Below are positions 19,081 through 28,519 of a stretch of 64,000 nt of DNA, in pieces. The notes beneath the pieces are model-generated. The model did no database searches and was not told the DNA's origin. It worked only from the letters and a program-made list of their open reading frames with translations. This stretch comes from Actinomycetospora sp. TBRC 11914 (GTDB lineage: Bacteria > Actinomycetota > Actinomycetes > Mycobacteriales > Pseudonocardiaceae). The DNA is taken from contig NZ_JABBND010000024.1 in the NCBI RefSeq assembly GCF_012933465.1, forward strand, positions 1-64,000. The letters run 5' to 3'. Numbering within the stretch: the stretch's first letter is position 1; every line of letters begins with the position of its first letter. The position numbers and the translations under genes are program-made.

Positions 19081-20496
19081 GTGGCGGTGCTCGACGAGCG
19101 GGGGGCGGCGGGTGGCCGGGACGGCGGGTACGACCGATCGAGGTCGTCGGGCCAGGACGGCGCGCGCCCGGAGTTCGACCGGCAGCCGCCGCAGGACATC
19201 ACCGCCGAGCAGTCGGTGCTCGGCGCGATCCTGCTGAGCAAGGACGCGATCGCCGACGTCGTCGAGCTGCTGAAGCCGGACGACTTCTACCGCCCCGCGC
19301 ACCAGACGGTCTACGAGTGCGTGCTCGACCTCTACGGCCGCGGCGAGCCGGCCGACCCCGTCACGGTCTCCGCGGAGCTCGAGCGGCGCGGGGAGCTGCT
19401 GCGGATCGGCGGGGCCCCGTACCTGCACACCCTCATCGCCGCGGTCCCGACGGCGGCCAACGCGGCCTACTACGCGGAGATCGTCGCCGATCGCGCGATC
19501 CTGCGGCGCCTGGTGGAGGCCGGCACGCGGATCGTGCAGCTGGGCTACCACGGCGGCGAGGGCGCGGACACCGACGACGTCGTCGACCGGGCCCAGGCCG
19601 CGGTGTACGAGGTGACCGACCGGCGGGTCACCGAGGACTACGTCGCCCTCGAGGACGTCCTGCAGCCGACGATGGACGAGATCGACGCCATCGCCTCGCG
19701 CGGCGGCGTCTCCTTCGGCGTGCCGACCGGTTTCACCGACCTCGACGAGGTCACGAACGGTCTCCACGCCGGACAGATGATCATCGTCGCGGCGAGGCCC
19801 GGAATCGGGAAGAGCACCCTGGGAATGGATTTTGCCCGCTCCGCGAGCATCAAGCACGGCCTGACATCGGCCTTCTTCTCCCTGGAGATGGGCCGCACCG
19901 AGATCGTCATGCGTCTGCTGTCCGCCGAGGCGAAGATCCGGCTGGCCGACATGCGCTCGGGCAACATGACCGACGACGACTGGACCCGCCTCGCCCGCCG
20001 GATGAGCGAGATCTCCGAGGCGCCGATGTTCATCGACGACTCGCCCAACATGACGATCATGGAGATCCGGGCGAAGGCGCGGCGGCTCAAGCAGCGCCAC
20101 GACCTCAAGCTGATCATCCTCGACTACATGCAGCTGATGACCTCGGGCAAGAAGGTCGAGAGCCGGCAGCAGGAGGTCTCGGAGTTCTCCCGACAGCTCA
20201 AGCTGCTGGCCAAGGAGCTCGAGGTGCCCCTGGTCGCGATCAGCCAGCTCAACCGTGGCCCGGAGCAGCGCACCGACAAGAAGCCGATGCTCTCCGACCT
20301 GCGCGAATCCGGGTCGCTGGAGCAGGACGCCGACATGGTCATGCTCATCAGCCGGCCCGACGCCTTCGAGCGCGACGATCCCCGCGCCGGCGAGGCCGAC
20401 CTGATCCTGGCCAAGCACCGCAACGGCCCCACCGCGACGATCACGGTCGCCCACCAGCTGCACTACAGCCGGTTCGCCGACATCGCACGGGGCTGA
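19081..20496 (+). CDS. dnaB: replicative DNA helicase
   Basis: 471-residue hexameric helicase unwinding DNA at the replication fork. The N-terminal domain starts at RQPPQDITAEQSVLGAILL; the RecA-like domain has Walker A ARPGIGKST with Lys 244, then FFSLEM, the Walker B region LKLIILDYMQLM and the DLRESGSLEQDADMV segment. No intein interrupts the gene, unlike many mycobacterial dnaB genes. GTG 19081 has GGGAGGAG upstream. The first 45 residues are a variable Gly/Arg-rich extension. Confidence 0.97.
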   Translation: MAVLDERGAAGGRDGGYDRSRSSGQDGARPEFDRQPPQDITAEQSVLGAILLSKDAIADVVELLKPDDFYRPAHQTVYECVLDLYGRGEPADPVTVSAELERRGELLRIGGAPYLHTLIAAVPTAANAAYYAEIVADRAILRRLVEAGTRIVQLGYHGGEGADTDDVVDRAQAAVYEVTDRRVTEDYVALEDVLQPTMDEIDAIASRGGVSFGVPTGFTDLDEVTNGLHAGQMIIVAARPGIGKSTLGMDFARSASIKHGLTSAFFSLEMGRTEIVMRLLSAEAKIRLADMRSGNMTDDDWTRLARRMSEISEAPMFIDDSPNMTIMEIRAKARRLKQRHDLKLIILDYMQLMTSGKKVESRQQEVSEFSRQLKLLAKELEVPLVAISQLNRGPEQRTDKKPMLSDLRESGSLEQDADMVMLISRPDAFERDDPRAGEADLILAKHRNGPTATITVAHQLHYSRFADIARG

Positions 20497-20513
20497 CCCC
20501 GCAGCGAGCAGCA

Positions 20514-20576
20514 TGATCGTTTCCCCGTAGCGGATCCGGACGCCCGGGCCCCGGATCCGCTACCGGAAGACGATCA
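20514..20576. repeat. 63-bp interrupted palindrome after dnaB
   Basis: Outer arms TGATCGT and ACGATCA and inner arms GTAGCGGATCCGG and its complement, around ACGCCCGGGCC. It lies between the convergent ends of dnaB and the Nudix gene and is probably a bidirectional terminator or a REP-like element. Confidence 0.65.
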
Positions 20577-20638
20577 CGGGGCGGCACGGTCCCCGACGGC
20601 TCGGGGGAGCCACTCCGGCGCACGCACCCCCGCGCGGC

Positions 20639-21130
20639 CTACGGCCCAATCTGCAGGTGTACCGGGTGCTCGGGCAGCGCGAACAGCAGGTCGGCCACCG
20701 GCCGCGGTCGTACGTCGAGGTCGGCGAGCTCGGCCGCCGACACCCACCGGAACACCGACCCCGGGCCCTCCGCCCCGACGAACTCCGAGCCGACGAACTC
20801 CGACCCGTCGGGCAGGCCGTCCGCCGCGCACTCGCCGTAGAACCCGACCTCGTGCACCGCTCCCCGGCCCGGGACCGTGAAGAAGTTCTCCGCGATCACC
20901 CGGACCCGCACCTCGCCCGGCGTCAGGCCGAGCTCCTCCCGTAGCTCCCGGCGCAGCGCCTCCGCGGCGGGCTCGCCGAGCTTCGCGCGGCCGCCCGGCA
21001 GGAACCAGTGGTCCTGGCCGTCGGTGCGGGTGAGCAGGACGCGCCCGGCCCGGACCAGGATCGCGCCGACCCGCAGGCTGAAGAGCCCGCCGGAGGGCGG
21101 GGTCCAGCTGACGTCGGGCGCGGCGCTCAC
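20639..21130 (-). CDS. Nudix hydrolase
   Basis: 163 residues. The Nudix box spans residues 47-69 and matches G-x5-E-x7-REU-x-EE-x-GU (GRAKLGE, then RRELREELGLT). The domain opens with GGLFSLRVGAILVRAGRVLL and WFLPGG before the box. It hydrolyses a nucleoside diphosphate linked to an unknown moiety; the exact substrate cannot be read. GTG 21130 overlaps the upstream methyltransferase stop by 4 nt (GTGA), so translation is probably coupled. Late segment SEFVGSEFVGAEG contains a short internal duplication. Confidence 0.9.
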   Translation of the reverse strand: MSAAPDVSWTPPSGGLFSLRVGAILVRAGRVLLTRTDGQDHWFLPGGRAKLGEPAAEALRRELREELGLTPGEVRVRVIAENFFTVPGRGAVHEVGFYGECAADGLPDGSEFVGSEFVGAEGPGSVFRWVSAAELADLDVRPRPVADLLFALPEHPVHLQIGP

Positions 21131-21984
21131 CGCGCGGCGGGGGCGCGACCCACGGCCGCGTAGGCGCCGATCGGCTCGACGCCGGGCTGCTCCACCGGCC
21201 AGTCCACGGGGTCGACGAGCCCGGGGACGACGAGCTCGAACCCGTCGAGCAGCTCCCGGATCTCCGCGCGGTCGCGGAGCACGACGGGGGTCGCGGCCCC
21301 GCGGTAGCCCCGCTGGATGTCGCGGACGGCCTCCGCGAGGACGGGGTCGTCCTGGTCGGCGCTGCCGTGGTTGAGCGCGAGGACGCTGCCGGGCGCGAGC
21401 GCGGCCCGGTAGCGACCGAAGATGCTCGGCAGGTCGTCGTCGATGAAGTGCAGGACCGCGATCGCCAGGATCGCCACCGGCCGGTCGAAGTCGAGCAGTC
21501 CGGCCACGCCCGGGTCGCGGAGGACCGCCTCGGGCTGGCGCAGGTCGCCCTGCACGACGCGGACCCCGTCGAGACCGGCCGTGAGGTCGCGGGCGTGGTG
21601 GACCGCCACGGGCTCGAAGTCGACGTAGGCGACCCGCGCGTCCGGCCGGGCCGCGAGCGCGATCTCGTGGACGTTGCCGACGGTCGGGACGCCCGAGCCG
21701 AGGTCGAGGAACTGGTCCACGCCCGCCGCGAGGCACCAGCGCACGACGCGGCCGAGGAAGTCGCGGTTGAGCCGGCACACCCGGGGCATGTCCGGGTTGG
21801 CGGCCACGATCGTCGCGGCCTGGGCGCGGTCGCTGGCGAAGTTGTGGGCGCCCCCGAGGAAGTAGTCGTAGATCCGGGCGGCGTTGGCCCGCTCGAAGTC
21901 GATCCCCACCTCGGACATCGTCATCATGCTGGCGAGGTGCGTCCCGACCCGCGGCGTGCCCTCGTCGTCGGAACCCTCGCCCAT
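21127..21984 (-). CDS. SAM-dependent methyltransferase, DUF574 family
   Basis: 285 residues. The family opening ANAARIYDYFLGGAHNFASDR and the cofactor loop FLDLGSGVPTVGNVHEIA are clear, followed by VAYVDFEPVAVHHARDL, GDLRQPEAVL and AVLHFIDDD. DUF574 enzymes are numerous in actinomycetes and their substrates are mostly unknown. ATG 21984 is used; the conserved part begins near residue 23, so an inner ATG is possible. Coupled by overlap to the downstream Nudix gene. Confidence 0.9.
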   Translation of the reverse strand: MGEGSDDEGTPRVGTHLASMMTMSEVGIDFERANAARIYDYFLGGAHNFASDRAQAATIVAANPDMPRVCRLNRDFLGRVVRWCLAAGVDQFLDLGSGVPTVGNVHEIALAARPDARVAYVDFEPVAVHHARDLTAGLDGVRVVQGDLRQPEAVLRDPGVAGLLDFDRPVAILAIAVLHFIDDDLPSIFGRYRAALAPGSVLALNHGSADQDDPVLAEAVRDIQRGYRGAATPVVLRDRAEIRELLDGFELVVPGLVDPVDWPVEQPGVEPIGAYAAVGRAPAAR

Positions 21985-22018
21985 CGCCTGCCCGCCTCTC
22001 CCCGACCCCGGTCCGGAG

Positions 22019-23035
22019 TCAGTCCAGCACGGACGGCAGCCCCAGCGCACGGAAGATCCGGGGACCGATGAAGGAGGTGAGCCCGGCGACGGCGTCCTCG
22101 CGCAGGGTGAGCACGGTGACCGACCAGGCGCGGTGGACGCCGGCCGGTCCGTCGCCGCGCGTCGCGGGACCGTCGAGGTACAGCGCGACGGCGGGCTGGC
22201 CGTTCGCGCTCGTCGGGACCGCACGCCACGACCCGCAGTCGCCGAGCGGCACCGCCCGGGCGAACGCCATGACGTCGTCGCGACCCCGGTACCACTGCGG
22301 CAGCGGCGGCATCGACCACGTGACGTCCTCGGTGAGCAGCGCGAGCAGGGCCGGCGCGTCACGGTGCTCGAGCGCCCGCGCGTAGCCCTCGACGACCCCC
22401 CGCAGCCCGCCGTCGCCGAGCCGGGAGAGGGTGCGCTGCTGGGAGACCGGCGGGACCCGCTCGGCGACCAGGCGCCGTGCGCGCTGCAGCGCCGAGTTCA
22501 CCGACGCCGTCGTCGTCGCCATGATCTCCGCGATCTCGGCGGCCGGGTACCCCAGCACCTCGAACAGCAGCAGGGCGGCGCGCTGGTTGCCCGGGAGGTG
22601 CTGCAGGGCGGCGACGAAGGCGAGCTCGACCGACTCCCGCTCCTCCACCGCGAGGGCGGCGTCGGGGTAGGGCGTCAGCCAGGCGACGTCGCTCGCCGGC
22701 GCGGCGTCGAGGACGGGTTCCGCCGACGCGGGCCCGAGATCCATCGGCAGCGCGCGCCGCCCGCGGGCCTCGGCGAGGTCGATGCAGGTACGGGTGGCGA
22801 CCGTGTACAGCCACGACCGCACGCTGCTCCGCCCCTCGAACCGTGCGATCCCGCGCCAGGCCCGCAGCAGGGCGTCCTGGAGCGCGTCGTCGGCGTCGTG
22901 GGTCGAGCCGAGGATGCGGTAGCAGTGGGCGTGGAGCTCGCGGCGCAGCGGCGCGACCACGCGCTCGAAGGCGGCGTCGTCGCCCGCGCGGGCGGCGGCG
23001 AGGTCGTCGTCGGGGATCGTCGGGGCGCCCTCCAC
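22019..23035 (-). CDS. ECF sigma factor with SnoaL-like C-terminal domain (SigG/SigJ-like)
   Basis: 338 residues. Sigma region 2 spans about residues 10-80 (ELHAHCYRILGSTHDADDALQDALLRAWRGIARFEGRSSVRSWLY), and region 4 about 135-195 (LQHLPGNQRAALLLFEVLGYPAAEIAEIM, then SALQRARRL). A SnoaL/NTF2-like domain of about 130 residues follows (VVEGYARALEHRDAPALLALLTEDVTWSMPP), typical of ECF sigma factors that lack a separate anti-sigma factor. No anti-sigma gene is adjacent, consistent with this class. The MFS gene upstream ends 20 bp before the start and may be cotranscribed. Confidence 0.92.
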   Translation of the reverse strand: MEGAPTIPDDDLAAARAGDDAAFERVVAPLRRELHAHCYRILGSTHDADDALQDALLRAWRGIARFEGRSSVRSWLYTVATRTCIDLAEARGRRALPMDLGPASAEPVLDAAPASDVAWLTPYPDAALAVEERESVELAFVAALQHLPGNQRAALLLFEVLGYPAAEIAEIMATTTASVNSALQRARRLVAERVPPVSQQRTLSRLGDGGLRGVVEGYARALEHRDAPALLALLTEDVTWSMPPLPQWYRGRDDVMAFARAVPLGDCGSWRAVPTSANGQPAVALYLDGPATRGDGPAGVHRAWSVTVLTLREDAVAGLTSFIGPRIFRALGLPSVLD

Positions 23036-23055
23036 CCCGCCGAGTCTGCCTCCTC

Positions 23056-24261
23056 CTACGTGCGCTGCGGGAGCCGCACGACGACGACCGCCGTCGCCGC
23101 CAGCAGCGCGACCAGGAACGCCACGGTCGCCGACCAGCCCGCCGCGCCGAACACCACCCCGCCGAGGGTGCCCCCGACCGACGAACCCACGTAGTAGCTG
23201 AACAGGTACATCCCCGAGGCCACCGCGCGGCCGTGCGTGGCCCGCCGGCCCACGGCGGCCGAGGCGACCGCGTGGCCGGCGAAGAACCCGACCGTGAGCA
23301 GGGCGAGCCCCCCGACGACGAGCGCGAGCACCGGCGCCAGCATCGCCAGCGCCCCGAGCGCGGCGACCCCGGCCGCGGCGAGCACCGTCGCGCGGGTCCC
23401 CCACCGGCCGGAGAGCCGGCCGGCCGCGGTGGAGGTGACCGTGCCGACCGCGTAGAGCACGAACACGAAGCCCACGACGAGGTCGGGCAGCGAGAACGGC
23501 GGGCCGAGCAGGCGGAACGCCACGTAGTTGTAGGCGCAGACGAACACGCCCATGATCAGCAGCCCGACCGCGAAGAGTCGCCGCAGCACCGGGTCGCGCA
23601 GGTGGGCGGCCACCTCGCCGGCGAGCTCGCGGGCGTCGACCGCGGTCGGGGCGAAGCGACGGGACGGCGGCAGGACCAGCCAGAACGCCAGCAGGCACAG
23701 CCCGGAGACGACGGCGATCCCGCCGAGGGCCACGCGCCACGACCCGGTGAGGTCGTCGATCGCGCTGACCACGATCCGGCCGCCGAACCCCCCGACCGAG
23801 TTCCCGGCGATGTAGAGGCCCATCGCCCCGCCGAGGTGGCCGCCGTCGATCTCGTCGGCGAGGTAGGCCATCCCGACGGCGGGCAGGCCCGCGAGCGCCA
23901 CACCCTCGAGCGCCCGGAGCACCAGCAGCAGCCAGAAGGACGGCGCGACCGCGGCGGCCAGACCGAACACCACCGCCCCGAGCAGCGACCACAGCATCAC
24001 CGGGCGCCGGCCCCACCGCTCGGAGAGGGCGGAGGCGGGGATGACGGCGAGCGCGAGCCCGCCGGTCGTGACGGACACGGAGAGCGACGCCGTACCGGGC
24101 GAGACCGCGTAGACGTCGACCAGGCGCGGCAGGAGCGGCTGGGTCGCGTAGAGCAGGGCGAACGTCGTGAAGCCGGCGAAGAACAGCCCGACGGAGACCC
24201 GCCGGAAGCCGGGCTCGCCCCGGCGCAGGCCGGGTTCGACGACGCTGGCGGTGACGGACAT
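23056..24261 (-). CDS. MFS transporter (AraJ/YnfM-type, 12 helices)
   Basis: 401 residues with about 12 hydrophobic helices. Opens FRRVSVGLFFAGFTTFALLYATQPLLP, and motif A appears as ALSERWGRRPVML after helix 2. The central loop (PPSRRFAPTAVDARELAGEV) separates the two halves. The closest general type is the YnfM/AraJ group of exporters; the substrate is unknown. It is followed by the ECF sigma gene on the same strand. Confidence 0.88.
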   Translation of the reverse strand: MSVTASVVEPGLRRGEPGFRRVSVGLFFAGFTTFALLYATQPLLPRLVDVYAVSPGTASLSVSVTTGGLALAVIPASALSERWGRRPVMLWSLLGAVVFGLAAAVAPSFWLLLVLRALEGVALAGLPAVGMAYLADEIDGGHLGGAMGLYIAGNSVGGFGGRIVVSAIDDLTGSWRVALGGIAVVSGLCLLAFWLVLPPSRRFAPTAVDARELAGEVAAHLRDPVLRRLFAVGLLIMGVFVCAYNYVAFRLLGPPFSLPDLVVGFVFVLYAVGTVTSTAAGRLSGRWGTRATVLAAAGVAALGALAMLAPVLALVVGGLALLTVGFFAGHAVASAAVGRRATHGRAVASGMYLFSYYVGSSVGGTLGGVVFGAAGWSATVAFLVALLAATAVVVVRLPQRT

Positions 24262-24283
24262 CGTTGCCCAGGCTAAGGGCTCG

Positions 24284-24616
24284 TCAGCCGCCGCGCGTCG
24301 TCTCGTCCGTCACCCACCGCAGGTACGGCCCGTGCCCGCCGACCACCGGCACCGCGATCACCTCGGGGACGTCGTAGGAGTGCTCGGCCACGAGCCAGGC
24401 GGTGAGCTCGTCGACCCGCGCGGCCGCCGTCTTCACCACCAGCTGCCACTCCGTCTCAACCGACACCGAGCCCTCCCACCGGAACGCGCTGCGGACCGGG
24501 CCCACGATCTGCACGCAGGCGGCGAGGTGCGCCTCGACGAGGCCCCGCGCGAGCCGCTCGGCCTCGTCCTCGGAGTCGGTGGTGGTGACGACGACCGCGG
24601 TGTCGGGGGTGCTCAC
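24284..24616 (-). CDS. cutA: CutA divalent-cation tolerance protein
   Basis: 110 residues with the CutA1 pattern: VVTTTDSEDEAERLARGLVE, HLAACVQIVGPVRSAFRWEG, EWQLVVKTAAARVDEL and SYDVPEVIAVPVVGG. CutA forms trimers and has been linked to copper tolerance, but its role is unresolved. It lies between two MFS genes on the same strand, 22 bp before the next coding region on that strand. Confidence 0.95.
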   Translation of the reverse strand: MSTPDTAVVVTTTDSEDEAERLARGLVEAHLAACVQIVGPVRSAFRWEGSVSVETEWQLVVKTAAARVDELTAWLVAEHSYDVPEVIAVPVVGGHGPYLRWVTDETTRGG

Positions 24617-24625
24617 GGCACCGTC

Positions 24626-25879
24626 CTACCGGACGTGCTCCTCCTCGTGCGCCCCGAACACCTTCCCCTTGGCCTCGGGCCCCACGAGCAGGACGACCGC
24701 CGTGAGGACCAGCACCGGCACGATCACCGCGGCGAGGGCGAACGACCCGCCGTGGTCCTCGGCGAGCAGGCTCTGGAGCGGGAGCACGAACGCCGCGAAC
24801 GCGTTGCCGAGCTGGTAGGTGACGCCCGGGTAGAAACCGCGGACCTCGTCGGGGGACAGCTCGGCGAGGTGGGCTGGTACCACGCCCCAGCCGCCCTGCA
24901 CGAAGACCTGCAGCAGGAAGGCGCCGAGGGTCACCAGGCCGAGGGCCGTCGAGTACGCGAAGAGGAACGCGACCGGGATGCCGAGGACCGCGCAGAACGC
25001 CGCGGTGCGCCGGCGGCCCCAGCGCTCGGAGAGCGCCCCGAAGTAGGCCCCGCCGAGGATCGCGCCGATGTTGTAGATGACGGCGACGACGGTGACCGCG
25101 GTCGTCCCGGCGTGCAGGTCCTTCTGCAGGAACGTCGGCACGTAGTCCTGGGTGCCGTGGCTCATGAAGTTGAACAGCGTCATGAGCACGATGAGGTAGA
25201 GGAAGCGGCGGAGCACCTTCGGCTGCAGGAAGACCCGGCCCGGCCCGACCTGGGTCAGCTCCACCTTCTCCTGGGTGCGCTCCCACGCCTCGGACTCGCC
25301 CACACGGGTCCGGATCAGGAAGGCGATGAGCGCCGGGATCGCGCCGAGCACGAACAGCCAGCGCCAGCCGAGGGCCGGGGTGATGACGAAGTTGGCCAGC
25401 GTCGCGAGCAGGTAGCCGACCGGGTAGCCCTGCTGGAGCAGGCCCGACCAGAAGCCGCGCTTCTCCGCCGGGATCTTCTCGAGGGCCAGCGAGGCACCGA
25501 GGCCCCACTCGCCCCCCATCCCCAGTCCGAACAGGAACCGCAGCACGATCAGCACGGTGAAGGTCGGCGCGAGGCCGGAGAGCACCTCCATCACCGAGTA
25601 GAAGAGGACGTCGACCATGAGCGGGATCCGGCGGCCCTTCTTGTCCGCCCAGATCCCGAACAGCAGCGCCCCGATCGGGCGGGCGATCAGCGTGACCGTC
25701 GTGAGGAAGGTGACCGTCGTCAGCGACTGCCCGAACTCCTTCGCGATCGCCGAGAACACGAAGACCACGAGGAAGAAGTCGAAGGCGTCCATCGCCCAGC
25801 CGAGCCAGGCCGCGAGGAACGCGTTGCGCTGCTCCCGGGTCAGACCGCGTGCCTGCTCGAACAGCCCCGTCCCCGCCAT
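24626..25879 (-). CDS. MFS carboxylate transporter (SHS / sialate-lactate type)
   Basis: 417 residues, 12 predicted helices. The first helix carries the family signature AWLGWAMDAFDFFLVVFVF, and GIWADKKGRRIPLM is motif A. GLGMGGEWGLGASLALEKIP and SGLLQQGYPVGYLLA follow, as in SHS-family lactate, pyruvate or sialic-acid carriers. The specific substrate cannot be read. cutA starts 9 bp downstream on the same strand, so the two are probably cotranscribed. Divergent from the DHA2 transporter gene. Confidence 0.9.
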   Translation of the reverse strand: MAGTGLFEQARGLTREQRNAFLAAWLGWAMDAFDFFLVVFVFSAIAKEFGQSLTTVTFLTTVTLIARPIGALLFGIWADKKGRRIPLMVDVLFYSVMEVLSGLAPTFTVLIVLRFLFGLGMGGEWGLGASLALEKIPAEKRGFWSGLLQQGYPVGYLLATLANFVITPALGWRWLFVLGAIPALIAFLIRTRVGESEAWERTQEKVELTQVGPGRVFLQPKVLRRFLYLIVLMTLFNFMSHGTQDYVPTFLQKDLHAGTTAVTVVAVIYNIGAILGGAYFGALSERWGRRRTAAFCAVLGIPVAFLFAYSTALGLVTLGAFLLQVFVQGGWGVVPAHLAELSPDEVRGFYPGVTYQLGNAFAAFVLPLQSLLAEDHGGSFALAAVIVPVLVLTAVVLLVGPEAKGKVFGAHEEEHVR

Positions 25880-25992
25880 GCGGGCAACTTAGGCTGCGCA
25901 AGCACCGTCGTCATCCCGGACGTCCGGATCCTCCCCGAGGCACGGATCGGACCGGACTCACACCGGGGCACCGTCGTCGGCGGCCTACGCTC

Positions 25993-27438
25993 GTGAGCGT
26001 GGGCAACGATCTGGACCGGCAGGACACGTCGACCCTGCGGCGCCGGATCCTCGTGCTGCTCATCTGCTGCACGAGCCTGCTCGTCGTCTCGATGGACAAC
26101 ACGATCGTCAACGTCGCGCTGCCGGTCATCCGCACCGACCTCGGGGCGTCGATCACCAGCCTGCAGTGGACGATCGACGCCTACACCCTCGTGCTCGCCT
26201 GCTTCCTCATGCTGGCGGGCGCCACCGGGGACCGGGTCGGGCGCAAGCGCACCTTCCAGGTCGGGCTGGGGCTCTTCGGGCTCGGGTCGCTGCTGTGCAG
26301 CCTGGCGCCGTCGGTGGGCTGGCTGATCGGCGCCCGCGCGATCCAGGGCCTGGGCGGGACGATGCTCAACCCGATCGCGATGTCGATCGTGACCAACGTG
26401 TTCACCGACCCCCGCGAGCGCGCCCGCGCCATCGGCGTGTGGGGCTCGGTGGTCGGGATCTCGCTCGGACTCGGCCCCGTGCTCGGCGGGGTGCTCACCG
26501 AGACCGTGGGATGGCGGGCGATCTTCTGGGTCAACGTGCCGGTGGTGATCGTCGCGATCGCGGCCACCGCCCGCTACGTCCCCGAGTCCCGGGCGCCCCA
26601 CGCCCGCCGTCCCGACCCGGTGGGCCAGGTCCTCGTCGTCCTCCTGCTCGCCTCGGTGGTGACCGGCGTGATCGAGGGCACCCGCGTCGGCTGGGGCTCG
26701 CCGCTCATCCTCGGGCTCGGCGGGCTGGCGCTCGTCGCCCTGGTCGCGCTGCTGATCTGGGAGCGCCGGCGCCGGGAGCCGCTGATCGAGCTGCGCTTCT
26801 TCGCGAGCGTGCCGTTCTCCTCGGCCACCGTCGTGGCGGTCTGCGCGTTCGCGGCGTTCGGCTCGTTCCTCTTCCTCTCGACGCTCTACCTGCAGGACGT
26901 CCGCGGCCTGTCCGCCCTCCACGCCGGGCTCGCGCTCCTGCCCGCCGCCGTCACCGCCACGATCTGCGCCCCGCTCTCGGGCCGGCTGGTCGCCTCACGG
27001 GGTCCGCGCACCCCGCTCGTGGTGGCCGGGCTCGCGACGACGGCGGTGGCGGTCGTGATCGCGCTGGCCGGGCCCACCACGCCGTTCTGGGTGCTCCTCG
27101 TCGCCTACGGCGTGTACGGGATCGGGTTCGGGCTGGTCAACCCGCCGATCACCAACACCGCGGTCAGCGGGATGCCGCGCACCCAGGCCGGGGTGGCCGC
27201 CGCCGTCGCGTCGACGAGCCGCCAGATCGGCCAGTCCCTCGGGGTCGCGGTCAGCGGCACCGTCGTCGCCGCGGCCGCGAGCGTCGCCGTCGGCCTCTCC
27301 GCCGCGTGGTGGGTCGTGGCGGCCACGACGTTGGTCATCGCCGTGATCGGGGTGCTCGCCACGACGGCCCGGGCCCACGCCACCGCCGACCGGGTCGCCG
27401 ACCTGTTCGCCGAGGACGCGGAGCCCGCACACGCCTGA
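25993..27438 (+). CDS. MFS drug transporter, DHA2 (EmrB/QacA) family
   Basis: 481 residues, about 14 helices. [34 protein letters not shown] (motif A) and [11 protein letters not shown] (motif C of drug/proton antiporters) identify a 14-helix DHA2 multidrug exporter. Start GTG 25993 (or GTG 25999) leaves a short hydrophilic N-terminus. Its drug spectrum is unknown. A 20-bp perfect palindrome lies 12 bp after the stop. Confidence 0.92.
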   Translation: MSVGNDLDRQDTSTLRRRILVLLICCTSLLVVSMDNTIVNVALPVIRTDLGASITSLQWTIDAYTLVLACFLMLAGATGDRVGRKRTFQVGLGLFGLGSLLCSLAPSVGWLIGARAIQGLGGTMLNPIAMSIVTNVFTDPRERARAIGVWGSVVGISLGLGPVLGGVLTETVGWRAIFWVNVPVVIVAIAATARYVPESRAPHARRPDPVGQVLVVLLLASVVTGVIEGTRVGWGSPLILGLGGLALVALVALLIWERRRREPLIELRFFASVPFSSATVVAVCAFAAFGSFLFLSTLYLQDVRGLSALHAGLALLPAAVTATICAPLSGRLVASRGPRTPLVVAGLATTAVAVVIALAGPTTPFWVLLVAYGVYGIGFGLVNPPITNTAVSGMPRTQAGVAAAVASTSRQIGQSLGVAVSGTVVAAAASVAVGLSAAWWVVAATTLVIAVIGVLATTARAHATADRVADLFAEDAEPAHA

Positions 27439-27449
27439 CCAGCGGCGAT

Positions 27450-27469
27450 GTGACACCGATCGGTGTCAC
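27450..27469. promoter_or_regulatory. 20-bp perfect palindrome upstream of the aldo/keto reductase
   Basis: Arms GTGACACCGA and TCGGTGTCAC with no spacer, 125 bp before the aldo/keto reductase start. Its perfect symmetry and modest GC suggest an operator, although a terminator for the DHA2 gene is equally possible. Confidence 0.4.
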
Positions 27470-27593
27470 GTCCCGCGTCGGAAAGGGTGAACGATCTCAC
27501 GCGCGCCGTCGTGGGACGTCGGCCACTGGCATGGACGCGGTGCGGGTGGCCGGTGGGAGTGTGGGGGCTTCGCAGGGGGAAAGGAGATGCCAC

Positions 27594-28448
27594 GTGACGA
27601 CGACGGAGTCTGCGGCGGCCGCTGCCGGAACATTCGAGCTCGGTGGCGAACTGCCGGTGCGTCGACTCGGGTACGGCGCGATGCGCCTGACGGGCGAGGG
27701 CATCTGGGGCCCGCCGAAGGACCCGGACAACGCGGTCGCGGTGCTGCGGCGCGCGACCGACCTCGGGGTCGACTTCGTGGACACGGCGGACTCCTACGGT
27801 CCCTACGTCAGCGAGGACCTCGTCCGCGAGGCGCTGTACCCGTACCGCGGGGTGACGGTCGCGACCAAGGCCGGCCTGCTGCGCACCGGGCCGAACCGCT
27901 GGATCCCCTGCGGGCGGCCCGAGTACCTGCGCCAGGAGTGCGAGATGAGCCTGCGCCGCCTCGGCGTCGAGACCATCGACCTCTTCCAGCTCCACCGCGT
28001 CGACCCGCACGTCGCGGCCGACGAGCAGTTCGGGCTGCTCGCCGACCTGCAGCGCGAGGGCAAGGTGCGCCACGTCGGGCTCTCGCAGGTCGCGGTCGAG
28101 CAGATCGAGGCCGCGCGGCAGATCGTCGACGTCGCCTCGGTGCAGAACCGCTACAACCTGGTCGACCGGTCCTCCGACGCCGAGCTGCGGTACTGCACCG
28201 AGCACGGCATCGCCTTCATCCCGTGGGCCCCGGCCGACGCCGGCAACCTCGCGAAGGAGGGCAACGCCGCGCACGACGCCGCGGTGTCCCTCGGGGCCAC
28301 CCCGGCGCAGGTGGCGCTGGCCTGGCTGCTCCAGCGCAGCTCGGTGATGGTGCCGATCCCCGGCACCGCCTCCCTCGAGCACCTCGAGGAGAACTGCGCG
28401 GCGGCCGCCCTCGAGCTGCCCCGCGACGTGGTGGACCGCCTGGACTAG
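27594..28448 (+). CDS. aldo/keto reductase
   Basis: 284-residue NAD(P)H-dependent oxidoreductase with a TIM-barrel fold. The catalytic tetrad is visible: Asp and Tyr in FVDTADSYG, Lys in VATKAG, and His in LFQLHRVD. The cofactor-binding end has [15 protein letters not shown]. It belongs to the Tas/YajO-like group that reduces small aldehydes and ketones. GTG 27594 has AAGGAG 8 bp upstream. The stop codon TAG is the first triplet of palindromic element C1. Confidence 0.93.
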   Translation: MTTTESAAAAAGTFELGGELPVRRLGYGAMRLTGEGIWGPPKDPDNAVAVLRRATDLGVDFVDTADSYGPYVSEDLVREALYPYRGVTVATKAGLLRTGPNRWIPCGRPEYLRQECEMSLRRLGVETIDLFQLHRVDPHVAADEQFGLLADLQREGKVRHVGLSQVAVEQIEAARQIVDVASVQNRYNLVDRSSDAELRYCTEHGIAFIPWAPADAGNLAKEGNAAHDAAVSLGATPAQVALAWLLQRSSVMVPIPGTASLEHLEENCAAAALELPRDVVDRLD

Positions 28449-28519
28449 GTGGGCGGAGCCCCCGTGAGCACTTTCTGGTGCCATGGCACCAGAAAGTGCT
28501 CACGAGGCGAAGCCACCTA
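28446..28519. repeat. Palindromic element C1 carrying stop codons of both flanking genes
   Basis: The core 28464-28503 is a perfect 40-bp palindrome (20-bp arms, centre CCATGG). The outer ends TAGGTGG and CCACCTA are also inverted. The left TAG is the stop of the aldo/keto reductase gene, and the right CTA is the TAG stop of the opposing SDR gene. Probably a bidirectional terminator; related to element C2. Confidence 0.85.

Noticed and set aside
19081-20496. Intein in dnaB
   Set aside because: The gene has standard length and all motifs are contiguous.
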